From Ilyobacter_A sp963675185 (GTDB lineage: Bacteria > Fusobacteriota > Fusobacteriia > Fusobacteriales > Fusobacteriaceae), in contig CAXXOH010000001.1 in assembly GCA_963675185.2 (NCBI GenBank), positions 62,001-126,000 on the forward strand: DNA of 64,000 bases, in the 5' to 3' direction. The notes beneath the pieces are model-generated. The model saw only the letters and a list, made by a program, of their open reading frames with translations, had not been told where the DNA came from and did not search any database. Below are positions 1 to 8,293 of this stretch, piece by piece (position 1 is the first letter of the stretch; every line of letters starts with the position of its first letter). The position numbers and the translations under genes are program-made.

Positions 1-1
1 A

Positions 2-2431
2 ACTGCGATAATTTTTAAAGATAGGCATATATCCTATGAAGAGTTCATAAGGTCAGCGAAGGGGTATGGCGAGAAAATGACGCTGGGAAAATACAAGCGT
101 GTGATACTTTTTTCAGAAAACAGACCAGAGCTTTTATTTGCTTTTTTTGCGGTTTGGGAAAAAGGAGGCATCTGCGTAATTCTAGACTTTTCAAGTAGCG
201 AAGAGGAGCTGAAATTTTTAATAGAGGACTCCAAACCAAGCTATATAATCACATCTAAAACCGGCTACAAAAAACTCTACCCGTTGATAAACATGCTTGA
301 AGAAAACATTGACTTGCTCTGTTTTGAATATCTGAATTCCATCTACAGCGGAGAGGATGTCTTCATAAAAACACCAGCTATGGATACACCCTGCCTTATG
401 CTTTACACATCCGGGACAACAGGAGACCCAAAAGGGGTAGTGCTCAGCTATAGAAATTTAGAAACCAATCTTAGCGGACTTCGCAACTGCGGCATCTACA
501 CAAAGGAGGATGTCGTCCTAGACGTGCTGCCGCTGCACCACATATTTCCTCTGGTAGGGTCAGCCATAATGCCTCTGCACGTGGGCGCTTCGGTAGTAAT
601 ATTAGATGAGCTGTCTCTAAAATCAATTAAAGAAGCCTTCCAAAAAAACAATGTATCCCTGCTTATAGCAGTTCCAAAGCTTTACGAGATCTTTTACAAA
701 GGGATAATGGATAAAATTGAGAAAAAACGCTTCACAAGAGTTGCCTACTTTTTGACAAAAAACATAAACAGCAAAAGTTTAAGCAGGCTGGTATTTAAAA
801 AAGTTCACCAGGCATTCGGAGGGAATGTAAAATTATTCGTATCAGGCGGGGCCAAGATAGCCCCAGAAATAGTCAAGGGGTTTAAGGTGCTTGGATTTGA
901 ACTTATTGAGGGGTACGGTATGACTGAATGTGCGCCTATGATAAGTTTTACCCCTCCTGGGAAAATCATTATCGGATCGGCCGGTAAGATATTAAAAGGG
1001 TGCGAGGTTAAAATAGCAGAAGACAACGAAATTTTGGTAAAGGGGTCGAACGTCATGATGGGATATTTCGGCAAGCCCAAAGAAACCAGTGAGATAATCG
1101 ACGAAGATGGATGGCTGCACACCGGAGACCTGGGCTATCTGAAAAATAGTTACATTTTCATAACAGGAAGAAAAAAAGAGATGATAGTCTTACCCAATGG
1201 AAAAAATATAAATCCACTGGAGCTCGAGATGGAAATTATGTCCAATACCGATCTAATAGAAGAGGTTGGAGTAGTGGAGCATAACAGCATACTCGCCGCC
1301 ATTATATACCCTAACTTCAATAAAATAAAGGAGTTGGGGATAAGCAACATAATCGAAACCCTAAAACTAAAAGTAATCGATAAATACAACTCCAAGGTTC
1401 CGAACTACAAGAAGATACTACAGATAAAAGTCGTAAATCAGGAACTGCCGAAAACTAAAATAGGCAAGCTTAAACGATTTAAGCTGCACGAACTTCTAAA
1501 AAAGAAAGATGGAAAAAATAAAAATATAGAGGAACCAAACTTGGAGGAATACCATATACTGAAAAAATACCTTAAAAGTAGAAAAGGAGAGGTTCTGCCG
1601 GACTGCCACCTTGAACTGGATATAGGATTGGACTCACTTGATATGGTAGAGCTGTTTGCGTTTATAGGAGAGAATTTCGGTATAGACATGAACGAAAAAA
1701 TACTCCTTCAAAACCCAACTGTTGAAGGGCTAGCAGTATATATTAATGAAAATAAAACCAAAACTGGAAATTCAAATACAGACTGGGGGACTATACTAAG
1801 CTCAAAAACTGAAATTGAGCTACCTAAGTCAGCTCTACTCCTGAAATTTATAAAACTTTTATCTGCCCCTGCATTTAAGCTCTATTTTAGGTTTAAAAAA
1901 GAAGGGATAGAAAATATTCCAAACACCCCTTGCATATTAGCTGGAAATCACCAGAGTTTTATAGACGGTCTAATGATAAACAACGCCCTAAAGTTCAACT
2001 CGGTTGAAAAAACCTGTTATTTGGTAAAAATAAAGCACTTCGAAAAGGGAGTTCTAAAATATCTCAGTAAAAATTCAAATATACTAATAGTTGACATCAA
2101 CAAAAACCTAACAGAATCTCTGCAAAAAACAGCAAAAATTTTGCAAAGTGGAAAGAATATAGTTATATTTCCAGAAGGACTCAGGACGAGAGATGGAAGC
2201 TTAAGTGAATTCAAAAAAACATTTGCCATCTTAAGCAAGCAGTTAGATATACCTGTTGTGCCCTTTGCCATAAATGGAGCTTATGATGCATTTCCATTTG
2301 GAAAAAAATTTCCAAGACCTAAAAAACTCAGCATAAAATTTTTCCAAAAAATTGAACCACAGAACTTTACCATAGAGGAGATAGTGGAAAAAACCCTAAG
2401 CTATGTCACCAAATGGACAAATAAAAAATAA
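2..2431 (+). CDS. Acyl-ACP/acyl-CoA synthetase - acyl carrier - PlsC acyltransferase fusion (5' end cut by window)
   Basis: The reading frame is open from base 2, so the first residues lie outside the window; the ATG at 77 is internal. Three domains are visible. First is an AMP-forming adenylation domain with the P-loop TSGTTGDPKG (near residue 110 counted from base 77) and the later GYGMTECAP and TGDLGY motifs. Next is an acyl-carrier segment with the phosphopantetheine serine in DIGLDSLDMVE (near 517). Last is a PlsC-type acyltransferase with NHQSFIDG (near 623) and FPEGLRTRDG (near 697). The family knowledge is that such proteins activate fatty acids and pass them to lysophospholipids, as E. 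coli Aas does, at the membrane. Aas has the acyltransferase first and no carrier domain, so this order differs. The gene stands alone in the window and ends at a strong terminator. The domain calls are firm; the exact lipid substrate is inferred. Confidence 0.85.
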   Translation, partial: TAIIFKDRHISYEEFIRSAKGYGEKMTLGKYKRVILFSENRPELLFAFFAVWEKGGICVILDFSSSEEELKFLIEDSKPSYIITSKTGYKKLYPLINMLEENIDLLCFEYLNSIYSGEDVFIKTPAMDTPCLMLYTSGTTGDPKGVVLSYRNLETNLSGLRNCGIYTKEDVVLDVLPLHHIFPLVGSAIMPLHVGASVVILDELSLKSIKEAFQKNNVSLLIAVPKLYEIFYKGIMDKIEKKRFTRVAYFLTKNINSKSLSRLVFKKVHQAFGGNVKLFVSGGAKIAPEIVKGFKVLGFELIEGYGMTECAPMISFTPPGKIIIGSAGKILKGCEVKIAEDNEILVKGSNVMMGYFGKPKETSEIIDEDGWLHTGDLGYLKNSYIFITGRKKEMIVLPNGKNINPLELEMEIMSNTDLIEEVGVVEHNSILAAIIYPNFNKIKELGISNIIETLKLKVIDKYNSKVPNYKKILQIKVVNQELPKTKIGKLKRFKLHELLKKKDGKNKNIEEPNLEEYHILKKYLKSRKGEVLPDCHLELDIGLDSLDMVELFAFIGENFGIDMNEKILLQNPTVEGLAVYINENKTKTGNSNTDWGTILSSKTEIELPKSALLLKFIKLLSAPAFKLYFRFKKEGIENIPNTPCILAGNHQSFIDGLMINNALKFNSVEKTCYLVKIKHFEKGVLKYLSKNSNILIVDINKNLTESLQKTAKILQSGKNIVIFPEGLRTRDGSLSEFKKTFAILSKQLDIPVVPFAINGAYDAFPFGKKFPRPKKLSIKFFQKIEPQNFTIEEIVEKTLSYVTKWTNKK

Positions 2432-2456
2432 GCCGAACTCTATCGGCTTATTTTTT
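2427..2456. terminator. Bidirectional rho-independent terminator
   Basis: A 10-bp perfect stem (AATAAGCCGA with TCGGCTTATT) has an A run on one side and a T run on the other. It lies between the converging synthetase gene and the minus-strand lipoprotein, so it can stop transcription from both sides. Confidence 0.9.
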
Positions 2457-2457
2457 A

Positions 2458-2835
2458 TTACTTACTCTTTATCTTCTCTATATCGTCTATGGCTGTATGC
2501 ACTCCGTCTTTTACTCCCTCTAGAGTATTAGACAAATTATTCAACTTATCTATTTGGACCTCAACTATTTGCTTTTGCTTCTCAACTATGTCCACTTTTT
2601 TCTGAGCTACACTTAAATCTACTTCAGCAACCTTCAATTCATCCTCTAGAGCTGCAAGTTCTGCTAGTTTTTCATTTAGCTGGAATCTTACAATCTCAAG
2701 TTCTTCCCTCGTCTTCTGATGTTCCAAAGTTTCTTGTTGAAGATCGGACTTCACAACCTCTAATTCCTGCTTCATCTCCTTTGATGAACACCCAAAAAAA
2801 GCTAGAAGTGCAATAGCTATTGCAAATTTCTTCAT
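2458..2835 (-). CDS. Small coiled-coil lipoprotein (paralogue A)
   Basis: This 125-residue protein starts with a lipoprotein signal (MKKFAIAIALLAFFGC, lipidated Cys at 16). The rest is a long charged heptad-like helix rich in E, K, L and V, so it is probably a coiled coil anchored to the outer or inner membrane. It has an AGGAGG ribosome site a few bases before the ATG. The next gene upstream on the same strand is a clear paralogue; both share EHQKTREEL and end with an STLEGVK/GV segment. The function is unknown. Small lipoproteins of this build are common in Fusobacteria and may tether the envelope, but that is inference. Confidence 0.8.
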   Translation of the reverse strand: MKKFAIAIALLAFFGCSSKEMKQELEVVKSDLQQETLEHQKTREELEIVRFQLNEKLAELAALEDELKVAEVDLSVAQKKVDIVEKQKQIVEVQIDKLNNLSNTLEGVKDGVHTAIDDIEKIKSK

Positions 2836-2955
2836 AACCCTACCTCCTTTTAAAATTTATCCCTATAAGCTTATTATATAACATTTATGAGCTTTAAAAA
2901 AACAAAAATAAAGCACTTACAGCACTTATTCTCAGGAAATTCAGATCAAAGAAAA

Positions 2956-3387
2956 CTATTCGCCCTTCATTTCATCTTTCATCTCATCTACATTTACTAT
3001 GGCAGATTCTACACCACTTTTTACACCCTCTAATGTACTGCTTACCTTATTAAGGCTATTTATCTTCAGTTGCAAAGCTTTCTTTTCTCTTTCAGCTCTG
3101 TCGATTTTAGCCTTAAGCTCAGACCACTGCTTATTGAAAACCTCTGAATCAGTTTTTGAAACTTTTAAATCTTCTTCTAACTTTGAAATCTCAGAGTTAT
3201 TAACATTTAACTGAGATTTTACAGTATCTAATTCTTCCCTTGTTTTTTGGTGCTCAGTTTTTTCTTTTTCTAAATCGGCCTTCACAACCTCCAGTTGTTC
3301 TTTTGCCTCAGATAATTGATTTTTGAGCCCTTCAGAAGCACATCCAACCAGGACCAACAACCATACAGCTATTAAAAATCTTTTCAT
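2956..3387 (-). CDS. Small coiled-coil lipoprotein (paralogue B)
   Basis: This 143-residue protein has a lipoprotein signal (MKRFLIAVWLLVLVGC, Cys at 16) followed by one long predicted coiled coil. It aligns along its length with the downstream paralogue (LEVVKADLEKEKTEHQKTREEL here, LEVVKSDLQQETLEHQKTREEL there) with a roughly 20-residue insertion in the middle. An AGGAGG-like site precedes the ATG. The 120-bp gap between the two genes is AT rich and may carry a separate promoter. The pair most likely arose by tandem duplication. No enzymatic motif is visible and no function can be assigned. Confidence 0.8.
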   Translation of the reverse strand: MKRFLIAVWLLVLVGCASEGLKNQLSEAKEQLEVVKADLEKEKTEHQKTREELDTVKSQLNVNNSEISKLEEDLKVSKTDSEVFNKQWSELKAKIDRAEREKKALQLKINSLNKVSSTLEGVKSGVESAIVNVDEMKDEMKGE

Positions 3388-3527
3388 GACTATACAACCT
3401 CCTGCTTATTTTTTAATAACTACTCTTATTACATTATATCACAAAAATAAGGGCGATATCAAAATTTAAATCCAATTTATTCTACAATGTAAGAGGATTT
3501 TCCAGGATATATCAAATATTCATATAG

Positions 3528-3556
3528 TTGACATCAGTAAAACCTGGAGTTATAAT
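3528..3556 (+). promoter_or_regulatory. Sigma-70 promoter for the AhpF-like reductase
   Basis: TTGACA at 3528-3533 and TATAAT at 3551-3556 are separated by exactly 17 bp. This is a full consensus match 41 bp upstream of the ATG at 3598. Confidence 0.85.
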
Positions 3557-3597
3557 ATTATAAAATTACTATATTTTTTAAATCGTTGGAGGAACTT

Positions 3598-4584
3598 ATG
3601 GAACTTAATTTAAATCTTGGAATTTTAGAAAATAACTTCAAAGCTAAACAACTTGATCAAAAAACTGTCTATGACGTTTTTATAGTCGGAGGTGGACCGG
3701 CTGCTTTTTCAGCTGCCATATATGCATCCCGGAAGGGGCTGAAAACTGCACTTGCTTCAAAACAGCTCGGCGGACAGATTTCCGAGACCAGGTCTATAGA
3801 AAATTATCTTGGGTTTGACTACATAGAAACAGATGAACTGATCTCAAAGTTCATCAAACAGCTAAAGCAGTTCGACATAGCAATAGAGGAAGAGTGCGAA
3901 GTTACAAATATAGAAAATATTGACGAATATACAAAAAAAATTCACCTCAGCACAGGTGAGATTTTTACAAGCAGAACCGTTATTGTGGCAACCGGGAGCA
4001 AGTGGAGAAGGCTGAACGTGCCAGGTGAGGAAAAATTTATAGGAAACGGGGTTGCATTCTGTACTATCTGTGACGGCCCTTTTTACAGAGGACTGGATGT
4101 AGTAGTGGTGGGCGGTGGAAATTCAGGCATAGAAGCAGCCATGGACCTTGTTAACATAGTAAACAAAATAACAATTATAGAATTTCAGGATGAACTCAAG
4201 GCTGATAAAATACTAATAGACAAGATGAATGAGTTCTGTCACTGCAATATACTTACCTCAAGTCTTATAACGGAGATAAGAGGCGATGAAAGGGTAAAAG
4301 AGATCGTAATAAAAAACAGGAAAACCAACCAGGATACGGTCATGTCGGTTGATGGGCTGTTCGTTGAGATAGGTCTCACCCCAAACTCTGATTTTGTTAA
4401 AACACTGCTAGACACCAATCAGATGGGGGAGATTATAGTAGATGATTTCTGCAGAACCAGTGTTCCAGGTATCTTCGCTGCTGGAGATGTCACATCTGTG
4501 CCATACAAACAGGTTAGCATCGCTTCTGGAGAAGGGGCAAAAGCCGCCCTCTCTGCAAACAACTTTTTAAGAAAGCTAAAGTAG
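3598..4584 (+). CDS. AhpF-like / thioredoxin-reductase-like flavoprotein without the N-terminal domains
   Basis: The protein has 328 residues. The in-frame TTG at 3586 is not the start, because GGAGGA (3588-3593) is the ribosome site for the ATG at 3598. An FAD dinucleotide fold (GGGPAAFSAA) is followed by the redox pair in FCTICDG and an NAD(P)H fold (VVGGGNSGIEAA). The segment LEF..E.KAD and the C-terminal MGEIIVDDFCR/AAGDVTSVPYKQ match the C-terminal half of AhpF better than classical TrxB. Full AhpF (about 520 residues) has an N-terminal pair of thioredoxin folds that is absent here. It probably moves electrons from NAD(P)H to a separate thioredoxin- or glutaredoxin-like partner that feeds a peroxiredoxin. 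No ahpC is adjacent in this window, so the partner is unknown. Confidence 0.85.
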   Translation: MELNLNLGILENNFKAKQLDQKTVYDVFIVGGGPAAFSAAIYASRKGLKTALASKQLGGQISETRSIENYLGFDYIETDELISKFIKQLKQFDIAIEEECEVTNIENIDEYTKKIHLSTGEIFTSRTVIVATGSKWRRLNVPGEEKFIGNGVAFCTICDGPFYRGLDVVVVGGGNSGIEAAMDLVNIVNKITIIEFQDELKADKILIDKMNEFCHCNILTSSLITEIRGDERVKEIVIKNRKTNQDTVMSVDGLFVEIGLTPNSDFVKTLLDTNQMGEIIVDDFCRTSVPGIFAAGDVTSVPYKQVSIASGEGAKAALSANNFLRKLK

Positions 4585-4604
4585 ACATGGACCTGAATCC
4601 CCCG

Positions 4605-4633
4605 TTGCCATTTCCACTAAAATAGTATATAAT
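4605..4633 (+). promoter_or_regulatory. Sigma-70 promoter for xth
   Basis: TTGCCA at 4605-4610 and TATAAT at 4628-4633 are 17 bp apart. The transcript would start near 4640, leaving a leader of about 80 nt before the ATG at 4722. Confidence 0.75.
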
Positions 4634-4721
4634 TTTAAACTATCCGGTGGTTAGGCCTGGACTTCCATACGGCTTTTACTGCCTGATAAAACAAAATAAA
4701 AATTAGAAACAGGGGGTATTT

Positions 4722-5486
4722 ATGAAGATCTACTCTTGGAATGTTAACGGTATTAGGGCTCTACATAAAAAGGGAGAGCTTTTAGGCCTTCTTGAAAAGT
4801 ACCAACCAGACATACTCTGCGTTCAGGAGACAAAAGCCAATCCTATACAGCTAGATGAGGAACTTTTAGCACCTATGGGTTACCACTCTTACTTTGAGTC
4901 TGCAGATAAAAAAGGATACAGCGGGGTTGCCATCTACACGCGCAGGGAACCCTTATATGTAAAAAATATGGGATTAGAAGAGTTTGATTCTGAGGGGCGT
5001 TTTCTAGAGGCAAAGTTCGACGACTTTATCCTTATAAACGCTTACTTTCCAAACAGCCAAGCAAAGGGAAAGAGGCTGGATTACAAGATAGCCTTTTGCG
5101 ACTCCCTCCTAAACTACTGTAACACTCTTATCTCAAATGGAGAAAATCTAGTTATTTGCGGAGACTACAACATCGCCCACACAGAAATCGACCTAGCAAG
5201 GCCTGAAGACAATGAAGAGAATCCTGGCTTTCTTCCTGAAGAAAGGGCTTGGATGACCAAATTTTTAGACTCCGGGTATGTAGATACCTTCAGACACTTC
5301 AATCCTGAAAAAATTAAGTATTCGTGGTGGTCATATAGAACCAAAGCCAGGGAAAGAAACATTGGCTGGAGAATAGACTACCACTGTGTAAACAACGATT
5401 TTTTGTCAAAGGTGAAAAGTGTGGACATACTGGACAGCATAATGGGTTCCGACCACTGCCCTGTTTTAATTGAAATAGATAAATAA
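4722..5486 (+). CDS. xth: Exodeoxyribonuclease III (AP endonuclease)
   Basis: The protein has 254 residues, the normal length for the ExoIII/ExoA family. Diagnostic motifs are all present in order: WNVNGIRA at the N-terminus, LCVQETKA with the metal-binding Glu, GDYNIAHTEIDLARP, and the C-terminal GSDHCPV with the catalytic Asp-His. Family knowledge is that it cuts DNA at abasic sites and removes 3' blocking groups in base excision repair, in the cytoplasm. A GGGGG ribosome site precedes the ATG. It has its own promoter upstream and is followed by a short gene with a separate ribosome site. Confidence 0.95.
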   Translation: MKIYSWNVNGIRALHKKGELLGLLEKYQPDILCVQETKANPIQLDEELLAPMGYHSYFESADKKGYSGVAIYTRREPLYVKNMGLEEFDSEGRFLEAKFDDFILINAYFPNSQAKGKRLDYKIAFCDSLLNYCNTLISNGENLVICGDYNIAHTEIDLARPEDNEENPGFLPEERAWMTKFLDSGYVDTFRHFNPEKIKYSWWSYRTKARERNIGWRIDYHCVNNDFLSKVKSVDILDSIMGSDHCPVLIEIDK

Positions 5487-5547
5487 AAAAAGGAAATTCA
5501 GCCTTTTTCAATAAAGTATCATTGACTAAAGAAAAGGGGTGAATAAT

Positions 5548-5826
5548 ATGGTTATTCAAATAAAACACTTTATGGATTCCGACCCTGCTGTATTATTGGA
5601 TAAAATAGAGAAAAATTTGGAGAAAAATAAAAAAATAGTTTTGGACTTTTCGGGGCTAGAAAATATTACCCATGAATTTTTGGAAGGTACGCTTGGAAAG
5701 CTCCTTGAAAAATATAATTTTGAAGCTATACAGTATAAGGTTAACTTTATAAATGTAGATGCCGGCATTAAAGAGGTAATCTCCCGTATAGTGAAAGATT
5801 TCCTCATGACCAGATCAAATGATTAA
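5548..5826 (+). CDS. STAS-like DUF4325 family protein
   Basis: The protein has 92 residues from the ATG at 5548. The in-frame GTG at 5539 overlaps the ribosome site (AGGGG at 5535-5539), so the ATG is preferred. The sequence KIVLDFSGLENITHEFLEGTLGKLLEKY matches the STAS-like fold of the DUF4325 family, which has a beta strand ending DFSG followed by a helix. In that family the protein often partners with a histidine-kinase-like ATPase or a transcription regulator. No such partner is next to it here, so its role is unknown. It lies between xth and a bidirectional terminator. Confidence 0.75.
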   Translation: MVIQIKHFMDSDPAVLLDKIEKNLEKNKKIVLDFSGLENITHEFLEGTLGKLLEKYNFEAIQYKVNFINVDAGIKEVISRIVKDFLMTRSND

Positions 5827-5855
5827 AAGAGCTTTTTCAAGCTCTTTTATTTTTT
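5825..5855. terminator. Bidirectional terminator between STAS-like gene and lrgB
   Basis: A 10-bp stem (AAAAGAGCTT with AAGCTCTTTT) has a loop of four bases and a downstream T run. It serves the plus-strand STAS-like gene and, in reverse, the minus-strand lrgAB operon. Confidence 0.88.
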
Positions 5856-6543
5856 ACATCAATATTTTTACCAGTATAGGGACTAATATGACGGTTGCTA
5901 TTCCTGCAAGTACTATTGCCAGGCCGCTCATAGCACCTTCAGTTTCACCCAGCTCCATAGCTTTTGAGGTTCCTACAGCATGACTTGCTGTGCCTATTGC
6001 TATACCTGTGGCTATTTTGCTCCTTATCTTCATTAAAGAGCATACAGTAGGTCCTATAACCGCTCCACATATACCGGTCCACACTACCGCCACCACGGTT
6101 ATCGGCACATCCATCCCCATCGATCCTGCTAAATCAATGGCGATTGCAGTGGTTATAGATTTTGGAAACAAAGTGGCAATCATCTTATCATCCATACCCA
6201 TTATTCTTCCCATTAAAAAAACAGAGAATATCGCTGTAAACGACCCGATAAAAACAGATACCAATATGGGCATTAGATTTGCTTTTAAAAGTCCTATCCT
6301 CTTATAGAGGGGAACTGCAAGGGCTACCGTTGCCGGTCCAAGAAAAAAGTTTATTATATCTCCACCCTTTTTATAGGTTTCCAAATCAATGTTAAAAATA
6401 AGCATGAACACTATTATAGTAGTAACTGCTATCAGCAACGGATTAAGCAGTGGAAATTTTGTTTTTTTATATATAAAAAGGCCGAACTCAAATGCTGCCA
6501 AAGATATGAGAATCCCAAAAAGCGGCGTGTCTAGTAATCCCAT
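5854..6543 (-). CDS. lrgB: LrgB/CidB family membrane protein
   Basis: The protein has 229 residues with about six to seven hydrophobic segments and the LrgB signature regions GPATVALAVPLY and GTASHAVGTSKAMELGE. Its ATG overlaps the stop codon of the upstream gene by one base (TAATG), so the two are translationally coupled. Family knowledge: LrgAB/CidAB membrane proteins have been described as holin/antiholin-like and, in several Firmicutes, as a pyruvate uptake system. In a fermentative anaerobe the pyruvate role is plausible but unproven. No LytS/LytR two-component regulator is beside it in this window. Confidence 0.9.
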   Translation of the reverse strand: MGLLDTPLFGILISLAAFEFGLFIYKKTKFPLLNPLLIAVTTIIVFMLIFNIDLETYKKGGDIINFFLGPATVALAVPLYKRIGLLKANLMPILVSVFIGSFTAIFSVFLMGRIMGMDDKMIATLFPKSITTAIAIDLAGSMGMDVPITVVAVVWTGICGAVIGPTVCSLMKIRSKIATGIAIGTASHAVGTSKAMELGETEGAMSGLAIVLAGIATVILVPILVKILM

Positions 6544-6887
6544 TATTTTTTACTCCTTTTTATCAGCGTATCTGCAGTATAACCTGTTACAACTATCGTA
6601 ACAGCAGTGGTTATTATGGTTATTATCAGTATCTGCCACCAAGTATCTTTGAGCAGGTCAAGCTTTGCAATAAGGGCTACGGCAGGTGGTACAAAAAGAA
6701 AGGCAAGGTTTGACAAAAGGACTTCTGAAGCCCTTTCAACACTTGAAAGCTTTATGACTTTAAAATACAACAATATAAAAAGTAAGAGCATCCCGGCCAC
6801 TGTTCCGGGTATAGGCAGACCAGAAATTTCACTCAAAATATTCCCTATATAAGTTATACCGATTATTATCCCAAATTGTTTAAGCAT
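6543..6887 (-). CDS. lrgA: LrgA/CidA family membrane protein
   Basis: The chosen start gives 114 residues. An upstream in-frame ATG at 6905 is less likely because GGAGGTGA, a perfect ribosome site, lies between it and the ATG at 6887. Four hydrophobic segments and the motif ISGLPIPGTVAGMLLLF are typical of the LrgA/CidA/holin-like family. It is the first gene of a two-gene operon with lrgB, which overlaps it by one base. It acts in the cytoplasmic membrane with LrgB, probably as a complex. The 183-bp region to the divergent redox operon must hold the promoters of both. Confidence 0.9.
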   Translation of the reverse strand: MLKQFGIIIGITYIGNILSEISGLPIPGTVAGMLLLFILLYFKVIKLSSVERASEVLLSNLAFLFVPPAVALIAKLDLLKDTWWQILIITIITTAVTIVVTGYTADTLIKRSKK

Positions 6888-7070
6888 AAAATCACCTCCA
6901 TACATTAATATATCATTAATTAAAGTTTTTTTAAATATTTTTTTAAATCCGCTGTCACCTTTAGGCTTACACTGCTAAACTATTTTCTTATTTCCGCTTA
7001 AAGGAAATAAAATAAAAATTCATAAATCTTAATATGTAGTATAACAAATTTCCAACAGGAGGTAATCTAA

Positions 7071-7568
7071 ATGTTTCGACTTAAAAGATTGTTTTCTATA
7101 ATTTTTATAATTTTATCACTGCAAGTGATGGGAATGTCCCCAAAGCAGCCGATGGAAGGGATAGAGGTAGGGAACTTCGCACCCAAATTCACGCTCTACG
7201 ACCTAGATGGTAAAGCTTATTCCAGCGACAATTACAGTGGGAAGTTGATACTTTTAAACTTTTGGGCAACCTGGTGCCCGGCATGCAAATATGAAAGGCC
7301 TTTTTTAGAAGATGTGTATAAAAAATACAGAGATGATGGTTTAGTTGTTTTAAAAGTCTCTCTAGACCAATCTAAAAGAACTCTTAAGAACTATCTGGTA
7401 GAAAATCCAATGGATATACCGGTGTTCCACGACAGCGGAGATCTGGCCAATAAATTTTTGATAAAGGCTTTTCCGACCACATACATTATAGATAAAAACG
7501 GAGTAATAATTGGTAAACAGATCGGGGCATTAAAATGGAATGAATTTGACTTTAGTAAATTTTTGTAA
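7071..7568 (+). CDS. TlpA/ResA-like exported thioredoxin
   Basis: The protein has 165 residues: an N-terminal signal or anchor (residues 1-22, LFSIIFIILSLQVMG) and then a thioredoxin fold with the active site WATWCPAC near residue 66 and the cis-proline region AFPTTYIID. AGGAGGTAA precedes the ATG. It heads a three-gene operon; ccdA starts 11 bp after its stop. Family knowledge: TlpA/ResA proteins reduce disulfides outside the cytoplasmic membrane and get electrons through CcdA. The operon context supports that role directly. The substrate is unknown; no c-type cytochrome or heme-lyase gene is nearby. Confidence 0.88.
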   Translation: MFRLKRLFSIIFIILSLQVMGMSPKQPMEGIEVGNFAPKFTLYDLDGKAYSSDNYSGKLILLNFWATWCPACKYERPFLEDVYKKYRDDGLVVLKVSLDQSKRTLKNYLVENPMDIPVFHDSGDLANKFLIKAFPTTYIIDKNGVIIGKQIGALKWNEFDFSKFL

Positions 7569-7579
7569 GGAGGCTTTAG

Positions 7580-8293
7580 ATGCAGGAACCTTCATTTATA
7601 TTGGTGTTTTTTGCAGGACTGCTAACAATTTTGTCGCCGTGTATTTTGCCCATAATCCCGACATACATCTCATATATAAGCGGATTTACCGCTATATTTC
7701 ACTTGGATAAAAAGCAAAAACTAAAACTTTTATCTCACACCCTGCTATTCTTGTTAGGTATAGCCACCTCCTTTACAATAATACAGGTACTTATATTTTA
7801 TTTTGCGAATTTAGCAGTCAAAATAATAGGAAGTAACCTTTTTTATAATATATTAGGGATGCTAATAATCGTATTTGGATTGCATATAATGGGTGTAATA
7901 AAAATAAAACTATTGTACTATGAAAAACATCTGGATCTTCATGTTAAAAAGAGGTCTTATTTTGTATCATATCTATTCGGGGTAACTTTTGGATTTGGGT
8001 GGTCCCCATGCACCAGCCCAACTTTAGTGGCCATATTCACATATATCTCTAGAAGTAGCACTCTTTTAAAAGGGATTCTTTTTCTTTATGTTTACATTTT
8101 GGGCTTAGGTGTGCCTTTTATCCTGTTTTCTGTTTTTTTGGAAAAAGACGAGAGGCTCTACAGATACTTAAATAAACACGTAAAATTTATAGAAAAAATA
8201 AGCGGCATATTACTTATCATAATAGGACTTATGCTGTTTTTCAATAAACTTTCAATCTTCAATTACCTATCAAATATATTTAGGAGGTCGTAA
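7580..8293 (+). CDS. ccdA: CcdA-type thiol-disulfide transporter
   Basis: The protein has 237 residues with six membrane segments. It carries the two conserved membrane cysteines in LSPCILPIIPTYISYISG (near residue 21) and FGWSPCTSPTL (near 143). Family knowledge: CcdA moves reducing equivalents from cytoplasmic thioredoxin across the membrane to exported thioredoxin-like proteins. AGGAGG sits 7 bp before the ATG. Its stop overlaps the start of the next gene by one base. It lies between a TlpA-like partner and a disulfide-reductase-like flavoprotein, so the three probably form one electron path. Confidence 0.92.
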   Translation: MQEPSFILVFFAGLLTILSPCILPIIPTYISYISGFTAIFHLDKKQKLKLLSHTLLFLLGIATSFTIIQVLIFYFANLAVKIIGSNLFYNILGMLIIVFGLHIMGVIKIKLLYYEKHLDLHVKKRSYFVSYLFGVTFGFGWSPCTSPTLVAIFTYISRSSTLLKGILFLYVYILGLGVPFILFSVFLEKDERLYRYLNKHVKFIEKISGILLIIIGLMLFFNKLSIFNYLSNIFRRS

